From Oscillospiraceae bacterium (GTDB lineage: Bacteria > Bacillota_A > Clostridia > Oscillospirales > Oscillospiraceae), in contig CADADE010000007.1 in assembly GCA_902786615.1 (NCBI GenBank), positions 1 through 50,750 on the forward strand: a stretch of 50,750 nucleotides of DNA, read 5' to 3'. Shown in pieces: positions 42,901 to 50,654 of this stretch. The stretch's first letter is position 1. Each line of letters opens with the position of its first letter. Both the position numbers and the translations under genes were made by a program. Below the pieces are notes generated by a model, which searched no databases, was not told the DNA's origin, and worked only from the letters and a program-made list of their open reading frames with translations.

Positions 42901-45900
42901 CGGTCTCAATCGAAAAGCCTGCCGAGGGCGACGCACCGATCGTCAACAAGAATAAAGCCACAAGCGGCAATGGCGGCGCAGTCTATGCGGGTACCGGCGC
43001 GGTCAGCTTCAAAGACATCGATCCTCAAAAGAATATCGCCGGAACAAACGGCGGCGCACTCTACGCAGACAGCGGCAATGTGACGGTGTCCGGCGGCAGC
43101 ATGGCCGAAAATGAGGCAACGGCGGGCAATGGCGGCGCAATGTACGCAGGCAGCGGCGTTGTCACGGTGACGGAGACAGCCTTTGCAAACAACAAGGCGA
43201 AGAAGCCCGACAACAAGGAGAACGCCGGAAACGGCGGCGCGATCAGCCTCAACAGCGGCGCGCTGACGCTCAATACGGTAAGCGCGACGGGCAACGTTGC
43301 CGTCAACGGCGCGGCGGTCTTTGTCGAAAGCGGCAGGGCCAATTTTGAGGATGGCAGCTTTACCGGCAATACCGCGACAGAGGGCGGCGCAATCGGCGTT
43401 GGCAGCAAGAACGCGCGCCTGTACTTTAACGGCGACGTACAGGTGAAGGATAATACCATGGGCAACGTCTATCTGGATCAGGATGACGACGCGGTCATCA
43501 ACATCGACAAATTGGGAACCAACGCCGCCATTGGCATCCATGTTCCGGACGCAGTGGTGGAGACCCGCAGCGTCCCCGGCGCGCGTTTTGCCATCTACAA
43601 CAACAACGCGAACGCGGGCAAGATCACAAATGACCGTTTCCCGGCCCTGACTGTTCAGAGCGACACCGCGGCCAAAAAGTTCTACTGGGGCAATTCCATC
43701 AAGGTTTCCGTGTGCTATATGAATTCCTTCAGCACAGCGTTCCCGCCGAGCAATGATCCCAGCTCGATCGTTTACTATCAGAGTGACAAATACTTTCCGG
43801 AGTTCAATGACGCGGCGATTTCGGAGCTGGCAGCAGAGCTGTACACCAAATACGGATCCAGCTATAAGAAAGACGGCAAGGCGATGAGCGCAACGGCAGT
43901 CTACGCCGGGGCGTATCTGGACGGCGAGACTGCGTTTGGAAACTATCTTACGAACTTGTCCTGGGATGAAGTGAACTCAAAGTGGGCGGTGACCAGACGC
44001 GACGGAGAAAAAGTGTTCCTGCAAAAGGGACCGAAGGATTTTCACAGGATCTACATCTACTACGCTGAGCCGGCGTACATCTCCATAGAGAACAACACGG
44101 AAATGAAGCTGAATATCAGCGCAATGACGGTGAACAGCACTCCTGTGATCAACACCAACACGGTGGCCGGCTACGGCATGGTTTTTGCCAAAAACGGCGC
44201 GATCCGTACTGCGCTGCTCCCGGTCACGGCGGACGATCTCAAGCTTGAAAAGGGCGCCTCCATCAACCTGCTGATCCCTGGCGGACAGAATATGAACTAT
44301 ACGCTGGACGGCAGCTTTGTAACCAGTGAGGAACAAACCGTGGATTTGCGCCGCACTGGCAAAGACCCGGAGGAAATCAGTGTGTCGGCAGACGGTCGCT
44401 TTGATCAGCTCACCGGAAATACGCTCAATTCCCCGAGCACGTATTCGATCATCTTTGGCTCTGACAAGGTTGTCTGCAAGGTTGTGGACGCTGATGATGT
44501 TGAGCATCCTTACAGCAAAATCAGCGACGCGCTTGCTGCAATCGTCAGCACGACAGGCACAAACCCGCCCTATAGCCTGGAAACCTCAAAGAAAGCTACC
44601 ATCGAGATGGTTACGGACTATCTGCTCCCGGCTTCCGATAAGGTGCTCATCCCCAGAGGCTATGATATTACCTTGACCACAGCAAAGAAGGGTGATGAGG
44701 GTGGACAGTACCCCTACACCGGCGAGGGGGATCGTGCCATCATCAGCCGCGACTCGGAAAACACGGACTCCATGATCGACGCATGGAACGACGCTGCCGG
44801 AAAAGATACCATTAATGCCCTTGATAACACTACGCTCCGTGTCAACAATCTGATTTTTGACGGCAAGAGTGTCCGCGGCAGCAGTGACGGCGGCGGTATC
44901 AAATCCAAGTATGTCAATGTTTACGTTGACAACGTGGATTTTAAGAATGTGTACGCGGGCAACGGCGGCGCCATGCTGATTATGTTCTCCGCAAAAGACA
45001 AAAATAATAAAGCGACCGTACCGGGCACGGTAATGAAAGTTGAAAAATGCGTCTTCACAGGCTGTACCTCTACGACAACGGAGAAGTCAAACCGTCTGGG
45101 CGGCGGTGCAATTGTGACCAACGCTGAGAAAATGTACCTGATTGACAGCAGCTTTACAAACTGCAATGCGGTTGACCAGGCCGGCGCCGTGTTCCATCGC
45201 GTGGACGGCAACTACAATTCATGGACGGAAGTATCCGGCTGCTCGTTTACAAACTGCAGCGCCAATGCGGCGGGCGGATTGGAGATCGACTCTAAAAACG
45301 TCAACGTTACCAACTGTACGTTCGAGCATTGTGTGGCGAAAGAAAGAAACGGCGGCGGCTTTAACGTCTGGCCCCTCAACAGCGGTACGCCGACAGCCGA
45401 TTGTTGGGTTACGCTTTCGAACTGCTCCTTCCTGGACTGCCAGGCGCTTGTGCAGAATGGCGGCGGCTTCCGAAGCGCGGCGGTCTATACAAAGGTTTCC
45501 GGCTGTACCTTTACCAATACTTACGGCAACTTCGGCGGCGGCATAGCCATGTCCAATACCAATGCCAAAAAGGGCGAAATCTATGGCTGCACGTTTGAAA
45601 GATGCACAGCAGTGGGACAAGGCGGCGGCGTCGCCTCTCAGGCAATTGAAATGATCATTGGAGATTATACTTATCAAGATGATCAGGGAACGGAGCATAC
45701 CCTCCATACGGAGATCAAGAACTGCACCTCCAGCAATGAGGGCGGCGGTCTCTATCATGGGCGGGATGCCGGCAATGCATCGATGACCGTTACCAATGCC
45801 GTTATCAGCGGTAACCAGATCAAAAACAACTCCAAGAACGGCGGCGGCATCTATACCAGCGCACGCAAAGTGGTGATCGTTGGGTCTACAATCACGGACA

Positions 45901-48900
45901 ATAAGTGCACAAACATGGGCGGCGGTGTTTATGCTTATGCTAATGGAGCTTATTCCAACAAAAACGACGCGGATTTCCATAACCAGATCAAGATGATCGT
46001 CGAAGACAGTGCCATCTCCCGGAACACCGCACCCGGCAACGGCGGCGGGTTGTGGTTCGACGCGAAAGATAACGATAGCAGAGCAAAACAGGTCCTGACC
46101 GTCAAGGGCTCCACATTCGACGGCAATACCAGCACCGGCGGCAGCGGCGGCGGTATCTATACGCAGGCGCAAACGGTTGCGATCTCGGCCAGCGGGACAA
46201 AAACCGATGAGAACGGCAAACCCGTCCCCACGACGATCTCCAACTGCACATCGTCCGGCAGCGGCGGCGGCGTCCACCAGAACAGAACCACGGATGCCTC
46301 GAGCTTTACCATGAGCGGCTCTGTCGTCACCAATTGCAAGTCGACAAATAACGGCACCAACGGCGGCGGCGTCTACACAAACGCCCTGACAGCGACGGTG
46401 GAAGGCAGCACGTTCTCACACAATACTGCGCCGCAGGACGGCGGCGGACTGTATAATCAACACTGGGCAAGCAATGTCGCGCAAAATAAGACGCTGTCCA
46501 TTCGCGGCTGCACTTTTGACGACAACAGCGCCGGCCGCAACGGCGGCGGCGTCAGCGCCTGCGCAAAAGCGCTTACGATCGGAGGCCTCGGAGAAGGGGA
46601 GAACAGCATCCCCAGCAGCTTCACGGAATGCAAGGCGAACGTCAGCGGCGGCGGCGTCCAGCACAACAACAGTGTGGACGGCACCACCACCACGATAAGC
46701 GACTGCTCATTTGAGGACTGCCATGCCTACGGTACCGGCGACAACGACGGCGGCGGCGGCGTCGTATCCAACAGCGCGACAGCGACGCTGACCAATGTCA
46801 CAATGCGCGGCAACACTTCCGGCGGCAACGGCGGCGGCATCCTTTATACGCATGCAAGTAAGCTCACGGCGTCTGAAGCGGACACGGGACTCCCCGATAC
46901 CGGCTTGACAGAGACAGAGGCAAACCCTGCAAACGGCGGCCTGACGTTCGACCACTGCGAGCTGGTCGGGAATACGGCCGGCAATAAGGGCGGCGGCGCT
47001 TATTCAAAGTCCTTTGTCAAGCTGCGCAATGACTCCATGATTCACGGAAACACGCTGTCTGTGAACAACAAGGACAACGCGGCGGGCCTGTATCTTGAAA
47101 ACAATATGACGCTTGTCGTCGGAACCCAGGGCGCGGAGAAGGACGGCTCTTCGATCTACGACAATGAGACCTCCGCCGGTACAGCCTCCAACCTGAGACT
47201 GTGGTGGAACAGCAGCAACAAGGAAAACAACGCCATGAGCGTCTATGTCAACTGCCCGCTCACCGGCCAGATCCGCGTCCTCAACGCGGCCAAGGTCGGC
47301 ACGGTATTCGGCAAATCCGCAGACGTGGATTTTGACGGCTTTGCCGACGATCAACCTGTGTTCAGGGCTGACGACAGCACCCTCCACGGCATCTATCACC
47401 GTACGCTCACGCCCAAGAACAGGATCATCTGGGCAGGCCCTCCGATCGCCAGAATCACCGGACTGGACGAGAACGGCGAAGAGATCTATCTGTATCTGAA
47501 GGATAACGGATCTGACCCGGCCGTTTTTGACCGCCTTGATGACGGCACCGATAATGACAGCAAAATCAGCGCCTTCAGCATCCTCCGCAGTGCCGAGCCG
47601 GAGCTCTACACGAAGGAAGGGGTACGGTACAGCGGAAACGAGTACCGGGTGAGAATGCTGGTGCCTGCGTACACGACCGAGAAGCGGATGAAAGCTCTGA
47701 GCTACCCTGACAGAAAGATCGTCTTTACGACAGCGGAAAAAGATGATCCGTACAGAGAGGAAGGGAACTGGACACGCTCGACCGTCACGCGCGGAACGGG
47801 CGTCGGCAATAATAGCCTTCTGTACGCAAATGTGAATTTTGAGCTGACAAACATCGTCCTCGACGGCAATGACAAGGCCGTGGCGGCGAACAGCACCACC
47901 CGCATCCTGGATATCAATAACGCAAATGCCACAGTGACGCTTGGCCTTGACGCGATCCTCCAGAACGCATCCATGACTGGCAACGGCGGCGGCGTTTATG
48001 TGAACACGGGCACGTTCGTGATTGCGGGCGGTATCATCCGCGACTGCAAGGCTAATAACGGCGGCGGTATCTATGTGGCGAACAGCGGCGCCAAAGCTGC
48101 GCTTGAGGCCGGCAACATCACCAGATGCACGGCGAGCACATATGGCGGCGGCGTCTACATCTACATCAACGCAGACAGCTTCACCATGTCCGGCGGTACG
48201 ATCAGCGGCGGCACGGCCAATCAGGGCGGCGGCGTGTATGTGAATAACAGCAATTTCAACATGTCCGGCGGTACCATTACCAATAACAGCGCCGTAACCA
48301 AGGGCGGCGGCGTCGCGTTTGCGGGCAATTCACCGAAGATCTGGTTTGGCGGCACGCTCAAGGTTAACATCTCCGGCAATACGAGCGAGGAGAGTTTGGC
48401 AACAAACAAAGCCTGCAATGTGGAGATGGATAAGGACTCCAACGCTGTGATCAATACCCATAACGGCGGCCTGCTCCCCGGCTCATACGTCGGTGTGTAT
48501 GTCCCCGGCGTCCGGGATGACGCGCATCCGGAAAACGAGAGCGGCGTCTACATGCGCCACGGCGGAAAGAAGGATCCCTTCGGCACCTTTGCAACGGGCG
48601 ACAACACAGCCACCTTCTACAGCTTTGTCAATGACCGCAACGGCCTCAAGGGCGGCATTATTGAAGATCCGGCTCCCAATACGATCTACTGGGTCGAAAT
48701 CTTTGCTCTCCGGGTACAGAAGAAGGTCGAGTACAGTCCTTCCATGGAGTACAGTTCCCTCAATCCGCAGGTGAATCCGTATGAACAGTTTGGCTTTACC
48801 GTCAATATCTGGGGAACGCCCTCCAGCGGCCAGCCGGGGCCCGCGATGATCGACTCCGAGATAGGCGAGTTTGGCGAGATGATCTTCAAAACTGACGGTA

Positions 48901-50609
48901 CAACCGCCACGGCAAGCTTCCAGCTCGGCAACGACGAATCTGTCATGGGCGTCAACCTGTCCGAGGGCCTGCACTACAGCGTGATCGAGAATCTCACCGA
49001 CGAGCAGAAGCTGAGATATGCGGTGCTGCCGACTGCCACCTTTACCAGAGAGAGAGGTATCGGCGAGAACAAGGGCAGAACGGATGTGGATCCCTATGTC
49101 TCCTCTGTGGTTATCACCAACATACTGCCGATCTGCAAAATCACAGCGAATGACGGCAGACTGCTGTACAGAAGGTACACCGTCTATCAGCGCGACACAA
49201 ACGGAGAATATCTGCGCGATGGAAACGGAAACAGGATCCCGCTCCTCGATCATCAGAACAATCCGGTCGTCTATGACGTCCCGGCCGTTTACACGGAGCT
49301 GACGGGTGAAGACGGCGCCTTCCGTGCACTGGAGAAGGATACGTTCAAGCTGGAAGGCGCAACGGCGAGCTACTCTGTCGCAAACGGTGTGCAGATTCAG
49401 ATGCTGATTCCCAACTATTCCCTGACAGAGCCCGTCGTCGTCCCCATAATCGGCAATTCCAGGGAATTCACGGTTACACTGACCACGGCGTCCAAGATAC
49501 CGGTCGACGAGAAATTCCCGTATCAGGGCATCGGCACCACGTCCACCATCGTGCGCCGCTTTGACGGCGACTCCATGTTTATCGTGCAGGGCGACGGCAC
49601 CATGAACCTGACGGCCGACAACGTGATTCTGGACGGCGCAAAGCAGGACTATACCGCAAGTGAGAACGGCGGCATCGTTCGTGTCGAAGACAACGGCAAG
49701 CTGACCGTCACGAACAACGCAACGCTGCAAAACTCGAGTAGCACCAAAAACGGCGGCGCGGTTTACGTTAAGAACGGCGGTACCGTTACCATGCGCGATA
49801 ACAACGGCGTGGGCGGCAGAATTCAGAAAAACGAGAGCGTCGGCTACGGCGCGGGCATCTATCTGGAGAACGGCGGCAGACTCAATCTCTCCGGCAACCC
49901 CTACCTCGGCGGTAAGGGCACGAACGCAGCCGAAGCCATTATCCAGGGAGACGGTAACTACTGCACCTCCATTGAACTCCCGCACGATGCGAAAAACGGC
50001 GGCAAGACTTATACCAGAGCCCGTCAGGATATCTATCTTGCCGATGACTATGAGAAACAGCCCGCTGTTATACACATCGACGGCAACCTGAGCGGTGTAA
50101 ACGGCTCCATCTGGGTCTGGCCCGAAAAGGAATACCACTACAAACAGCTAATGCCCTTTGCAAAGCTGGATGACGGCGTGAGCGGCGGCAACCTCATGGT
50201 CTTCCGCGATGCGCGTCCTGATGCGCAGACGGAAAACAGCACGTCCACTTATCTCTACGGTACAGACAAGGGAGATATCCCGGGCTATGTTTACTGGTCC
50301 GGTGTTTCCGGCTCCCGCAAGGTGATCCTGCGAAAGGTCGGCACCAGTGATTATGCGCCGCTGTCAGGCCGCACGTTCACGATCTGCCAGGGAACGGGCA
50401 CAACGGCGTACGTGGTCAAGCATTCGGACGGATCGACGGAGACGCTCTCCGGCCTGACGTCTCAGAGCTCCGGCGTGATCTGGATCGGTGAACTCCCCTA
50501 TGGCGAGTACACGGTCAGAGAAGGCGGCAGCGTCGCGTTCACCCTCACGGTCGGCGACGATACCGCACCCGGCAGCAGGGACGGCGTTGTGATCAAACCC
50601 GCATCCTGA
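33969..50609 (+). CDS. Giant secreted adhesin-like protein with InlB-type and beta-helix repeats
   Basis: About 5,546 residues. ATG 33969 follows AAGAGG by 7 bases; ATG 34017 (AGGGGA, 5 bases) and starts near 33924-33927 are alternatives. Order by nucleotide: signal peptide ending ASYAQ (to 34100); Ala/Glu helical stalk (34200-35050); Asn-Pro-Glu-Asn-Thr repeats (35060-35280); beta-sandwich (35290-36150); about eight InlB/Flg_new beta-grasp repeats, each with a xxGW core (36150-39090); mixed domains and a Cna-B-like domain (LPRGEYTITESE, near 41400); four cap-plus-beta-helix modules (about 41580-43450, 44480-47060, 47440-48340, 49130-49900), the helices built from repeats such as NGGAIYAGSGSVTVSGGS; a Cna-B-like domain near 48700; and a final one (GELPYGEYTVREGG, 50490). 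It ends GVVIKPAS with no LPXTG or membrane helix. Likely a host- or mucin-binding adhesin. Confidence 0.9.
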   Translation: MIKGFMKMKEIAQGTAMRRAIASFLAAAECFSVVAVGVPASYAQETDPYQLVEQVETYGDRETLGSKSDTAETSPETVTPAAAARLGAEAAEQYAIVAEQTADEAEAAADGTGAILAADGLTQEQLRSAKQTAAQARDAAARAADAAFHAADKARWAARAVEIAAHAADDAEAEFARLEAESDLAAEEADRAAEEADRAAEEADRAAERAAAVQNAIREAEELNRLLVEMAAIQEEQDRLSELSEDRPGDAPIVMNDMLTQNQENEQELAALNEQTQAAAAEAEIAIELAQRAAAETASKAEQAEWARENAQYLAEEYNSAYASASYAVEQAERAYTAADRAQQASDRAAAAVAQAVENLSENENTANPESTVTTENITTTENTTGTENTANPENTANPENITNPENTSNPEDTANPEDTANPEDTANPENSADSENTESKLDYVGETVSVKGEAPADVNIETADVSGKYADFDPKNYTFSLRNNALLMMGGASVNQRSTETHYTVLAAYDISLSRNGEEFQPEQDKPLLVSISDPAIRDDLTLQVWHIHDNGLGEQITDFSVVGNSVVFEAQSFSDYLVVQVTITTHITTGDGNTYLVSVTYDQDANMPENADLVVRELGDGEKEDYVNKSAKALNTAAEDLTFARAFDISLLDPDSGMEVQPASGVRVSVSLLDINLNSIEELKLLHFGEEVETVSYTRSGDAIEFVTDGFSVYVIAGENPVPRRIYTFYYLPEAVDYLNPEFGDYIAYPFKDDKGNIVFSQIVKNGSELTVPQLSSVETAIFAGWYENTVVPGFELASEPYDFDNIEITENDAIDLYAVYKSFATVIFHDQYDSSSGTFPVVNTRKGELVEGTTSDPITGDPVTVPMTKVQINDVTTTYTSSSETQMAFYGWSYKPIRTPGSATDDEGYPVDPIEPDQDGCITILEDTDLYPVYKQIHRLSFYSGPTGSGASYIPSTALFVDEGLTTLSDRIPERSGYTFMGWYAGTMTQDPETGDDVISWGQQITNADGSLKQSADDGGVYYSEGELKLRGDATLFAKWDDAQQIPYKVIIWKQKATAEADTPTQYKYELVESHLETAAPNSQVSVADEYKNLTALIDAGFVCAAFSPETPINNSGYTVLHVWYDKGESYTPPTGQTHTLIFKDSYNTERVAFATYSIDAGTALSGYVPADPEHEVKGYSGQKVFSFTAWFADPLCSTQVFFSKEAMDTYTGYNQKVLYDTMPDEDLTIYAGWEADWYIVQIDPNYGTFEGTGGTWFWETYDGQLVQEYTQVRRDYVESSSGTYYYVKHNRAYYGYSGNEWDNSEPDRDARYTTNINDATEDKTFEYAPGNYTYAGWYEVLPDGSEIPYDFSRKVDHDMYLKLHWKKNGIYYLAYDAGRGTMENGVDTTAMENAEYADFSEVEVARAALPPSGNSFIGWKVRGSDSDAIYTPGQVLTLQAEDAVRIGGRDVVYLDAVYVPLGTASIIYDANGGVIDKEVANLGYTIDSQSGETQANAEFDTGDDEQTAHTATVSGLANNGKFRLSDGAGFRYEKAGVEFAGWSSKAVDPDVIFEPGEVYGVDREEPTMLYAVWKTTLTYHLNNDTTDWLDTDVASWGGNGENGIWSDPNDPENPYTYDSVTNTHTQTVYLGSAAGEPPYIPKYTDTRENPTDERSRMFFQWRTERYDVGAAPDTPEADADKYDFSEPVTGPLKLYAYWAGEISVPVHVLDASQERITEKTVADGWTISNVRVGADPVSLPGNFVTAPSENYELAFVAIHENTGSEEGLQSVSPDEAITGVYYNQRERQLYIKFADTTKADAPFYETHEICYVFYKKKPLDIAYRQMQPSGVLGAVTTVPAAPVSTALLGEFDMAAAITSPMAWTNNGYAYYAYAVGADGATDTTGLPEITATSTSDASRPALFIRNTWRGFQFSEDGSIWIDYGYDPTLYVVYFQQLPTVITFDEQTVGPETLKTEDTKFYYDLLVTQAVTTTVTQATQKKDGDTWVDVEGTETQVGTPTVENSTLYSRETSDNYAQYVLWDGASKSAPLFYSSTQDKTYGAEYEEGGNTYRPVTTTTVVTEQSMTLTQVADERFETSVDADGGNIAQPYEWKYTSTAAGGTRNVTFTNTHKAFQVEVYVAMVEGEGLNGGIVRRDDLRSETETAYSFTIENGISAELLNKLPAAGLFTGDLSVNAFGAIILAPDTADGEAITSISSMDVAKIAYERIDGNRCELVVKDAAGNTLGELDSNKLYYLYYPMPKIRFVKADSAGNLTQIQGCLPNEQTGEVELSAKYVTYNKNMVPNWNGGLTEQFRRFEIPMSGLVISQNNKNTRLPPILDDGTSEGFFERYLSYEMIGAGNGDVSHIDSLADKSDSLRMELRIQNNALQFNVGNGWKDLSLNGEPTIYFVYTERGYDLLIHKTVPLPAGEEDNPVFTRKSFAVTISSDALKNKEQYFDAEGAESMQVEADTLAGTISLTVTDGSKIKIKGLPRGEYTITESENDNYNLTAKTGPIVSSPTNPDRPAEVTDNKSVSVSLNGEVKLELTNSPKPLCRLKETGDIFYTLRSAVAYVEAENITDAHLEMLADYLMPTEDTVEIPKNFSVSLATADDGFVGAGNLAVITRSEELKNTPLFTNLGDLIFATIILDGNKIDATQPFIRSEGNLTIGADATLKDVVNGGAVRAVAGDVTVSGIIENCSAPVGGAVYHSGNGSVTVDGQEAKIRYNTATTGNGGAIYLTGGTVNVSGFAELSENKAEAGNGGAIYVGSAVIKVDQSAKFSANTAQSGGAIYAGSGTITVEKTEGYNTAPSITGNTASTDGGAIWVGMGSVGVSGGSLSDNKATGKGGAVFADNASVSVSGTATLSRDEADKGGAVYAERGIVTLSGGSLSGNSASTDGGAVYAGIGAVSIEKPAEGDAPTITGNKANAGNGGAVYAGGGRVTISGGTVTQNTANAGNGGAIYAGSGSVTVSGGSVSENVAETDGGAIYAGSGAVSIEKPAEGDAPIVNKNKATSGNGGAVYAGTGAVSFKDIDPQKNIAGTNGGALYADSGNVTVSGGSMAENEATAGNGGAMYAGSGVVTVTETAFANNKAKKPDNKENAGNGGAISLNSGALTLNTVSATGNVAVNGAAVFVESGRANFEDGSFTGNTATEGGAIGVGSKNARLYFNGDVQVKDNTMGNVYLDQDDDAVINIDKLGTNAAIGIHVPDAVVETRSVPGARFAIYNNNANAGKITNDRFPALTVQSDTAAKKFYWGNSIKVSVCYMNSFSTAFPPSNDPSSIVYYQSDKYFPEFNDAAISELAAELYTKYGSSYKKDGKAMSATAVYAGAYLDGETAFGNYLTNLSWDEVNSKWAVTRRDGEKVFLQKGPKDFHRIYIYYAEPAYISIENNTEMKLNISAMTVNSTPVINTNTVAGYGMVFAKNGAIRTALLPVTADDLKLEKGASINLLIPGGQNMNYTLDGSFVTSEEQTVDLRRTGKDPEEISVSADGRFDQLTGNTLNSPSTYSIIFGSDKVVCKVVDADDVEHPYSKISDALAAIVSTTGTNPPYSLETSKKATIEMVTDYLLPASDKVLIPRGYDITLTTAKKGDEGGQYPYTGEGDRAIISRDSENTDSMIDAWNDAAGKDTINALDNTTLRVNNLIFDGKSVRGSSDGGGIKSKYVNVYVDNVDFKNVYAGNGGAMLIMFSAKDKNNKATVPGTVMKVEKCVFTGCTSTTTEKSNRLGGGAIVTNAEKMYLIDSSFTNCNAVDQAGAVFHRVDGNYNSWTEVSGCSFTNCSANAAGGLEIDSKNVNVTNCTFEHCVAKERNGGGFNVWPLNSGTPTADCWVTLSNCSFLDCQALVQNGGGFRSAAVYTKVSGCTFTNTYGNFGGGIAMSNTNAKKGEIYGCTFERCTAVGQGGGVASQAIEMIIGDYTYQDDQGTEHTLHTEIKNCTSSNEGGGLYHGRDAGNASMTVTNAVISGNQIKNNSKNGGGIYTSARKVVIVGSTITDNKCTNMGGGVYAYANGAYSNKNDADFHNQIKMIVEDSAISRNTAPGNGGGLWFDAKDNDSRAKQVLTVKGSTFDGNTSTGGSGGGIYTQAQTVAISASGTKTDENGKPVPTTISNCTSSGSGGGVHQNRTTDASSFTMSGSVVTNCKSTNNGTNGGGVYTNALTATVEGSTFSHNTAPQDGGGLYNQHWASNVAQNKTLSIRGCTFDDNSAGRNGGGVSACAKALTIGGLGEGENSIPSSFTECKANVSGGGVQHNNSVDGTTTTISDCSFEDCHAYGTGDNDGGGGVVSNSATATLTNVTMRGNTSGGNGGGILYTHASKLTASEADTGLPDTGLTETEANPANGGLTFDHCELVGNTAGNKGGGAYSKSFVKLRNDSMIHGNTLSVNNKDNAAGLYLENNMTLVVGTQGAEKDGSSIYDNETSAGTASNLRLWWNSSNKENNAMSVYVNCPLTGQIRVLNAAKVGTVFGKSADVDFDGFADDQPVFRADDSTLHGIYHRTLTPKNRIIWAGPPIARITGLDENGEEIYLYLKDNGSDPAVFDRLDDGTDNDSKISAFSILRSAEPELYTKEGVRYSGNEYRVRMLVPAYTTEKRMKALSYPDRKIVFTTAEKDDPYREEGNWTRSTVTRGTGVGNNSLLYANVNFELTNIVLDGNDKAVAANSTTRILDINNANATVTLGLDAILQNASMTGNGGGVYVNTGTFVIAGGIIRDCKANNGGGIYVANSGAKAALEAGNITRCTASTYGGGVYIYINADSFTMSGGTISGGTANQGGGVYVNNSNFNMSGGTITNNSAVTKGGGVAFAGNSPKIWFGGTLKVNISGNTSEESLATNKACNVEMDKDSNAVINTHNGGLLPGSYVGVYVPGVRDDAHPENESGVYMRHGGKKDPFGTFATGDNTATFYSFVNDRNGLKGGIIEDPAPNTIYWVEIFALRVQKKVEYSPSMEYSSLNPQVNPYEQFGFTVNIWGTPSSGQPGPAMIDSEIGEFGEMIFKTDGTTATASFQLGNDESVMGVNLSEGLHYSVIENLTDEQKLRYAVLPTATFTRERGIGENKGRTDVDPYVSSVVITNILPICKITANDGRLLYRRYTVYQRDTNGEYLRDGNGNRIPLLDHQNNPVVYDVPAVYTELTGEDGAFRALEKDTFKLEGATASYSVANGVQIQMLIPNYSLTEPVVVPIIGNSREFTVTLTTASKIPVDEKFPYQGIGTTSTIVRRFDGDSMFIVQGDGTMNLTADNVILDGAKQDYTASENGGIVRVEDNGKLTVTNNATLQNSSSTKNGGAVYVKNGGTVTMRDNNGVGGRIQKNESVGYGAGIYLENGGRLNLSGNPYLGGKGTNAAEAIIQGDGNYCTSIELPHDAKNGGKTYTRARQDIYLADDYEKQPAVIHIDGNLSGVNGSIWVWPEKEYHYKQLMPFAKLDDGVSGGNLMVFRDARPDAQTENSTSTYLYGTDKGDIPGYVYWSGVSGSRKVILRKVGTSDYAPLSGRTFTICQGTGTTAYVVKHSDGSTETLSGLTSQSSGVIWIGELPYGEYTVREGGSVAFTLTVGDDTAPGSRDGVVIKPAS
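34521..34595 (+). repeat. 21-bp tandem repeat in the helical stalk
   Basis: Three and a half copies of a unit encoding A-A-E-E-A-D-R. Copies differ only at third codon positions, a sign of recent slippage followed by drift. Confidence 0.85.
35130..35264 (+). repeat. 18-bp tandem repeat encoding N-P-E-(N/D)-T-(A/S)
   Basis: About seven near-identical 18-bp units (such as AACCCGGAGGACACCGCA). Length change by slippage keeps the frame, so linker length probably varies between strains. Confidence 0.88.
41930..43440 (+). repeat. Beta-helix repeat block I of the giant protein
   Basis: More than fifteen coils of roughly 20 residues built on NGGAIYxGxGxVxVSGG. Two coils share an identical 14-residue stretch (GAVSIEKPAEGDAP, coded near 42640 and 42895), showing duplication. 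The pattern matches pectin-lyase-like right-handed beta-helices and Chlamydia Pmp-type GGAI repeats. Confidence 0.8.
44860..47060 (+). repeat. Beta-helix repeat block II, Cys-rich
   Basis: The coils carry GGGxY/GGGV turns and many xxNCT/SNCS/EDC motifs (FTNCSANAAGGLEID, SNCTSSGSGGGVHQN). Cysteines are far more frequent than in block I, suggesting stacked disulfides or metal sites along the helix. Confidence 0.75.
47940..48340 (+). repeat. Beta-helix repeat block III
   Basis: A short block of about six coils (NGGGVYVNTGTFVIAGG, TMSGGTISGGTANQGGGVYV), intermediate between blocks I and II. Confidence 0.75.
49640..49900 (+). repeat. Beta-helix repeat block IV
   Basis: The shortest block, about four coils (NGGIVRVEDNGKLTVTNNAT, KNGGAVYVKNGGTVTM), preceded by the same cap sequence as the other blocks. 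Confidence 0.7.
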
Positions 50610-50654
50610 GTAAAAAAACAGCAAAAAACCAAAGCACCAGCCCCCGGCTTCTGA

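Noticed and set aside
41930..43440. Possible CRISPR-like array because of regularly spaced GGCGGCGC words
   Set aside because: The spacing follows beta-helix coils, the units are degenerate at third codon positions and there are no unique spacers or cas genes.
48483..50138. A 551-codon minus-strand open frame inside the giant gene
   Set aside because: Antisense shadow of the repeat-rich coding strand.
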